In this document: piece after piece, positions 58,800 through 64,000 of the stretch | Layout of the letters: each line of letters opens with the position of its first letter | Position numbering within the stretch: the stretch's first letter is position 1 | DNA from: Phaseolus vulgaris | Lineage: Eukaryota > Streptophyta > Magnoliopsida > Fabales > Fabaceae | Assembly (NCBI RefSeq): GCF_000499845.2 | Contig: NC_023758.2 | Span: 7,045,665 to 7,109,664 of the forward strand | DNA length: 64,000 nucleotides | Reading direction: 5' to 3' | Notes under the pieces: generated by a model | Seen by the model: the letters and a program-made list of their open reading frames with translations, nothing else | Databases searched by the model: none | What the model was told of the DNA's origin: nothing | Made by a program: the position numbers and the translations under genes

Positions 58800-61248
58800 C
58801 TACTTTGCATCGCAGAGTCCTGTTGCTTCATCACAGAAACCATCTCGGTCAAGCAGTTTCTGTGGCGGAGCACTTAAAAGGGGAGATGATGGGGAGCCAT
58901 AAGCATTTCGTCGTTTGTTCCCACAACCTAAGCTTACTCTTGTGCTCACTCCTGTCACAGGATTTGTGCCACTAGCATACTTGCATAAAGCCTATACAAT
59001 TTAATCAAACAGTATACGTCATATCAGTGTCACCTTAGGTAAAAATTATGCTGGCAAAGCATTTCAATCACAACGGTACATATTCTAAGCAAGGATGGGT
59101 CATGGATCCTGATCATGTGAGGATCATGGGAGAGAGATAAACTCAAATAGCAACAGAAAAGAGACTAAAAAGACCACATGAATAGAAGAATCTGTCGAAA
59201 AATTTGAAAGAATTAAATCACCTTCCAATTCATATTAGAGGATCCATTCCCTTAATAAGACATCAATGGTCATACCTGCTTTTGGAGAAGATCCAACACA
59301 GCATCACTAAAGTCAGCACCTTCGATGATGGCACCCGCAAGGTCACTCCGTGTGAGGACTGTTCTAAGGAGAATGGCATTAGTAAGATTGGCTTCGTTTA
59401 AAACCTGTAAACCAAAGGTAAGAAAATCACATTAAACCAAATTAAAAGAAAAAAAAAATAACATCAAACATATCGATAAAATTAATCAAATTGATGCAGC
59501 TACCATGCGATCCATCAATGTATCACTTAAATCAGCCCCTGAAAAATGTCAGATGAAAACATTTCAAAATTAGAGTCACTGTCAAAAATTACACGCAAAA
59601 AACACAGGAACATGAGAATGATAAAGTAAAAGGTATATATGTGTACAAGAAATGTATGAAGTGAAGGAAACAAATGCGTAAACTCTTTCTAAATTTCTTG
59701 AATTACATCAAGAATTTTTAATAAAGAAAATAAACGAGTTTTTTATGTCTTTTGTAGGAATATACGGTCATATTTTTTAACTTAGAGAATAAACACTGTT
59801 TTGGATGTGCAAGCATATAAGACTTAACCATGACTTAAAACGGAAGTCTGCCTTGGGCCCAATAGTCTGAGTAAACAGTGGGTCTAACATAGTCTATTAG
59901 TTGAAAGTATCCGACTTTTTATTTATCTCAACAGAGATAACTTGGAGCTGCATTCAAAACATGCTGTGAAGAATTTATATTGCAATAAGCCTATACCTGA
60001 AAAATTTGCCCTGTATGCGACAGCTTTCTCAAGGTATGCACCATTGAAAGTTGAACCGCTAAAATCAGATTCTCTCATATCAGCAGCTGTGAAATTGGCT
60101 CTTCTGTATCAGTCATTCAGAATCATTATGAATAGAGGACTCCAAACTTATACATTATTAGATTCCATAAATTTCTATGAAGTGACAATTTAGAATAAAT
60201 TGAAGTAACACTTTTCTACTATGTTTAATTGCTCGTGTGTGTGTGTGCATAAAATAGTGAACTTCATAAAACTGTTAATGTTAATTCGAAATAAACATTG
60301 TAGCTACTTTCCCAGCCGCCAGATCAGTACTTCTATATGAAAGTAAGGATGCTTAAAAAAACATAACTAAACTGACTAATCTTCAGTTTAGAATGTCTAT
60401 ATCAGTAAAGTAGAGTTTCTTTGTGTTTCTTGACAATGTTGCATTAGATAAAGGAAAACTATAGGGTCGCGCTAACTCAAACTTTCTATATGTTATACGT
60501 AAAATTGAAACAACAAAAAAGAACATTGACTAAAGGAACAAGAAAAAGACGAATGTCTACCACACCAAATATAAGGGAAAGAAAAAAAACATTTTCCTAT
60601 TGACTCTCCATTATATTTCTATCATTCTATTTTCCACCTTTTTTCTTTTGTGATTATAAATTTGATAAAAAGCTAATATTGAAAGGAGAACAATAAAATT
60701 GCATCATGTTCATTTCTAATTTTTTTATTACGCATGGCCAATAGAAATAAAACAACATTACCTGAAATTTTCATTCACATGCACTGCTTTCCTGCAAAAC
60801 AATTAGCGAACACAAATCAGTTCTTCTATTTCCTAAAACTTAGTCCAAAAGTATTATTTATGAATCCACAAAGATAAAATTGAATGAAATAAACGAACCT
60901 GAGATCTGCAGAGCCAAATTGTGCAGCCGATCCTATCCCAAATTCACCCCTCATTTCAGCCTCAAATTTGTTGAGATCAGCAAGGGCAGACATGTCAGAG
61001 CTGAAGGCAATAACGGCGGCCGCCAACGTGGCCGAAACCACTTTCCCCCATTTCCTGGATTCTGCATTGGCAGCCACTGCGCTACAACCGACACTCTTTC
61101 TACTTTCTTCACGGTGATCTCTGTTTGAGTTCAATTGGCAGGAAACGGCAAAGGGCTTTGAATGAGAATCCGAAATCATGGAAGCTGAGCTTGAAGATAC
61201 GAGAAGAGAATTAACTGAAAGTGGTGACAATGAATTGAGTGCCATCAT
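58800..61248 (-). CDS. Thylakoid lumenal pentapeptide-repeat protein TL20.3
   Basis: Six coding exons on the minus strand: 61248-60899 (350 bp), 60791-60762 (30), 60103-59997 (107), 59538-59504 (35), 59404-59276 (129) and 58991-58800 (192, TAG stop). All introns are GT-AG and phases agree, giving 280 residues, the length I recall for Arabidopsis TL20.3. Residues 1-60 are a Ser-rich chloroplast transit peptide; 70-90 form a hydrophobic lumen signal ending SALA, with cleavage expected before Asp91. The mature part (about 190 residues, close to 20 kDa) has a pentapeptide-repeat helix (ANFTA, ADMRE, SDFSG, ANLTN, ADFSD and others) and a Cys-containing C-terminus (SLGCGNKRR, DGFCDEATGLC). It should be a soluble lumen protein; its biochemical role is not established. 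The ATG at 61248 is followed by a second ATG that could equally be used. Confidence 0.93.
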
Positions 61249-62029
61249 GGTAACCAGAGGTTGTCCACGAAAGGAACGAGGAAGGAGAAGCGATTTGAAG
61301 GGAGGTCGCTGTTCAGTTGTTCATGGTGAAAGTGGAAGAAGAAGAATGGAGTAGTGGTAAGTAACAGAACACGTGTTCAAGCGTTATCTGCTTTCAAAAA
61401 ATGCCACATAAATTATGGGATTTAGGACCAAACCAAACCCTTTATCTTGTAGTTAGTAAACAAACAAGGTGTTTAGAGTACTCATTAGGAAAATAATAAT
61501 TAAAAATATTTCCATGTTACAATATAAATTTATTTTAGATTTATTTTTTTAATAATTAAAACAGAATAAGAGTTTATGATTATTATAAAATCATATTGAT
61601 GTATTTTCTGTTAATTTAAATAATAATACTCGTAAAGCTTATTTTTATAAATTAATTAATTTTTATTTATATTGTTAATTCATATATGGTGAAGAAGACA
61701 GAATATTGCTTTATAATCAGTATCTAATAGTGTTAGATTTAAATCGATCATCAACTGTATGTATTAAATGGTATTTAGACTTGATTGTCTCAATAATATT
61801 ATGCTATTTCATCTTATAAGTTCTACATGACATGAATAAATGTTAGTTTTTGTTTCAGTCGTGGTTTCTTAGTTATTATTCACTCGCAGTAAATGTATAT
61901 TGTCCAGCCATTTTTTCATTGAAAGGGAGAATCATAAAATTTCTTTCATTATCATCACAATTTACAAATATCAGTTCTAATTTACAAAATGAAGCCTAAT
62001 TTACAAACTTTTCTTTGAACTTTTGTCCC
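61249..62029. other. TL20.3 promoter/5' UTR and invertase 3' UTR region
   Basis: 781 bp separate the TL20.3 start from the invertase stop; both genes are on the minus strand, so invertase is upstream. The part next to TL20.3 (61249-61390) is GC-richer, with a purine-rich strand (GAAGAAGAAGAATGG), likely 5' UTR and core promoter. 61480-61800 is strongly AT-rich. The invertase 3' UTR should lie between about 61900 and 62029. Confidence 0.6.
61370..61375. promoter_or_regulatory. G-box CACGTG upstream of TL20.3
   Basis: CACGTG lies inside the palindrome AACACGTGTT (61368-61377), 122 bp before the TL20.3 ATG. G-boxes bind bZIP and bHLH factors (HY5, PIFs) and are frequent in promoters of light-regulated photosynthesis genes, which suits this gene. 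Function is inferred from motif and position. Confidence 0.5.
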
Positions 62030-63984
62030 TTAAGTTGAATTAGTTTCTTGTGGGTTGAAGGGGCGTATGAATGCAGAATTCATTTGCCAAACTTTAACTG
62101 AAGCAGTCACAGTGACTTGGGTAGCATTATTGAATAGAAACAATCTAGCAGCTCCATAGATTGCCTTCGTTGGATAAACTCGAGACGTCACGCATGTCCT
62201 TCCACCTTGAGCAAAGCTTTCCACCACAGAATGGTCCACCTAATTTTCAACTTTATTAGTTCATCTACTTCAACTTCATATAAAAAAATATATATTAAAC
62301 TTTGAGCGAGAAAATCACAAAGCTTACCAATATCCTCACTGACAGTTTTTCATCTTTTAGTACTGGAACAGAGCTTCCAAAGATTTTCTTACCAACATCA
62401 GTTGCTAGAGAAGACCTACAATATTATGTAACTTAATAAACGTTGTATAAAATTCTTCTTAATAGACACACAATGCGATTACAAGTTTCAAACAGAATAT
62501 TAGTGTAATACCTTGATTGATCTGAGCAAAAGGAAGTTTTAAGTTGTCCATCGCTTCCTTTAACTACATAAAAGTATGTGGGAGTGTATTCAGAAAGATC
62601 ATGATCAGCCAAAACTAGAAGACCGAATGGTCCTAAGGCACCACGTTCTGCTGCTCCGCCACTGGTGCTACACTCGTACTCCATATTGGATTGCCCAGTC
62701 ATCTCCAAGGCTTTGTTATCTATCTCAAACTCAGCTACAATGTCCAACTGTTGCATTGAAAGATGCAATTGCGTGTCATTGAATTATACTAGCCTAATTA
62801 CACTCAACTTGATCTTCTCCTAACTACTTGTCAATCAAAAAAATTAACATGAACCCAAACCTGTGCAGCTGTTCCAATTTGAAGTGGCACCACTGACCCT
62901 GGCTTCACCTTCAAATTTTCAAACTCATCGCTTCCCAATCTCAAACGTTCAACCTCTGCTACAGGCCATTGAAGTAAGCTGCTACCAGTTTTCTTATCAA
63001 GTGTCACTGTTCTTGGAATACCCTATACAAAGAAAATGCAATCAATGTTATTGGTAGCTTATATATAGCAGTAGTTTAAAGGGACAGTGTTGGTAAAGAA
63101 GAAAAATGTAAAATAAATTGAACACACCTGAATTGATGCCCAACCTTTGGCGACGTCAGCGTATTCGCTATCAGACTCTCCAATCCAACTCCACAACACT
63201 CTCCTTCCCTTATTCTGATCATAAAATGTCTTGGATGCATAAAATATACCATAGTCATATCTGAGTCCAATACCAACATCGTTCTTCAAGTCATCTGGTG
63301 TGAACTTGACATTCTTCTCATCGTAAGTCCCCACTGCATAGTAATCGTGTCTATCATCATCCAAGCTAACCTTCATCACATGCTTCACATTCTCCCCATT
63401 GATTGAAGTATCCAACCCATTTTCACCCTTGCTGTATACTGGGAAGAAGTCAACACACTCCCACATCCCAGTGCCAGGCACAGCACGGAGCAGTCCCTCC
63501 ACACGCTCATAGGTCTTGAAGTCATTGGTATCATAAACCAAGGCAATGCCAGTCTTGTTAAGCTTTGAACCAATACTGATGCGCCACTTGCCTTCAGAGG
63601 TGAGCCAAGCTGTGGTGGGATCACGAAAATCCTTGGTATCGATGCCTGGTGGGGGGAACAGAACTGGATTTGAAGGGTATTTGATCCAATCAACAAGAAG
63701 AGGATCAGAGAGATCTGCAGGGTATGCAAGGTTTTGGACCTGCACTGACTCGTTGGTGGAACCAGTGTATAGCATGATGACTTCACCATTAGGTAAGATG
63801 GTGGCAGAGCCAGTCCACACGCCATTTTTGTCATACCATTGATCAGCCACCATTGCTAGAGGAAGGTGAAGCCAGTGGATCAAGTCCCTTGATACAGCGT
63901 GCCCCCAAACTATGTCACCCCAAACTGCACCCTTCGGATTGTATTGGTAGAAGAAGTGATACCACCCTTTGTAGTACATAGGAC
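62030..63984 (-). CDS. Vacuolar acid invertase (beta-fructofuranosidase), exons 3-7, partial
   Basis: GH32 enzyme that hydrolyses sucrose to glucose and fructose in the vacuole. Exons on the minus strand: 63984-63128, 63022-62861, 62747-62512, 62415-62328 and 62239-62030 (TAA stop), all with GT-AG borders and matching phases. They encode about 517 residues of an expected ~640. Exon 1, with the vacuolar targeting region, and the usual 9-bp mini-exon for the NDPN nucleophile motif lie beyond the right edge; the last 16 bases are intron. Visible motifs: [15 protein letters not shown] at the start of exon 3, DFRDPTTAW (transition-state stabiliser), and WECVDFFPV with the acid/base Glu. Val rather than Pro after WEC is the mark of vacuolar, not cell-wall, invertases. 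The C-terminal beta-sandwich ends [15 protein letters not shown]...[11 protein letters not shown]. No disruption is seen. Confidence 0.95.
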
Positions 63985-64000
63985 CTGAAATTGGTTACCC

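Noticed and set aside
58680..58975. Plus-strand open frames opposite the last exon of TL20.3
   Set aside because: The minus strand here encodes the conserved C-terminus of TL20.3; the plus-strand frames are by-products.
63385..63842. Alternative frames inside invertase exon 3
   Set aside because: They overlap the clearly conserved GH32 coding frame and have no motifs of their own.

Overview
The window is plant nuclear DNA, most likely from a phaseoloid legume (Vigna/Phaseolus relatives). The evidence is intron-containing genes on the minus strand for a vacuolar acid invertase and the thylakoid-lumen protein TL20.3, plant-type Ty1/copia and CACTA transposons, and a very AT-rich satellite array. 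The legume placement rests on overall resemblance of the invertase and the repeats; the genus is not established.

Layout. (1) 1-43277 is one uninterrupted satellite array, all units in the same orientation, running off the left edge. It is built from related subunits of about 91 bp (type A) and 98-103 bp (type B) plus a ~126-bp linker. These form higher-order repeats (HORs) of 321, 510, 699 and an expanded 1005 bp. The lengths form a ladder with a step of 189 bp, which is one A+B dimer. HORs are grouped again into super-repeats of 2171 bp (left), about 2381 bp and about 1837 bp (middle), and a segment duplicated 6882 bp apart. (2) 43278-43817 is a short non-satellite flank. (3) 43818-53866 is a Sirevirus-like Ty1/copia LTR retrotransposon with a third ORF downstream of pol. 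Its outer target-site duplication (ACAAG) does not flank the complete 5' LTR. It flanks a 305-bp relic upstream: 28 bp of LTR start joined to 277 bp of 3' internal sequence. This is best read as the remains of a tandem LTR-internal-LTR-internal-LTR array that lost about 8 kb. (4) 53867-58799 is intergenic DNA with a complete non-autonomous CACTA element (829 bp, TSD TAT), a decayed copia gag/pol relic and an unrecognised minus-strand ORF. (5) 58800-61248 is a six-exon TL20.3 gene, minus strand. (6) 62030-63984 holds exons 3-7 of the vacuolar invertase, minus strand, whose first two exons lie beyond the right edge.

How it works together. The two cellular genes are in tandem, with the invertase 5' of TL20.3, separated by about 0.8 kb. 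They act in different compartments (vacuole and thylakoid lumen), and nothing in the sequence links them functionally. The retrotransposon has an intact RT-RNase H frame and intact integrase catalytic residues. Its gag, gag-pol junction, protease (catalytic Asp replaced by Asn), integrase frame and ORF3 are all damaged, so it is not autonomous as it stands. No tRNA, rRNA, CRISPR or origin was recognised.
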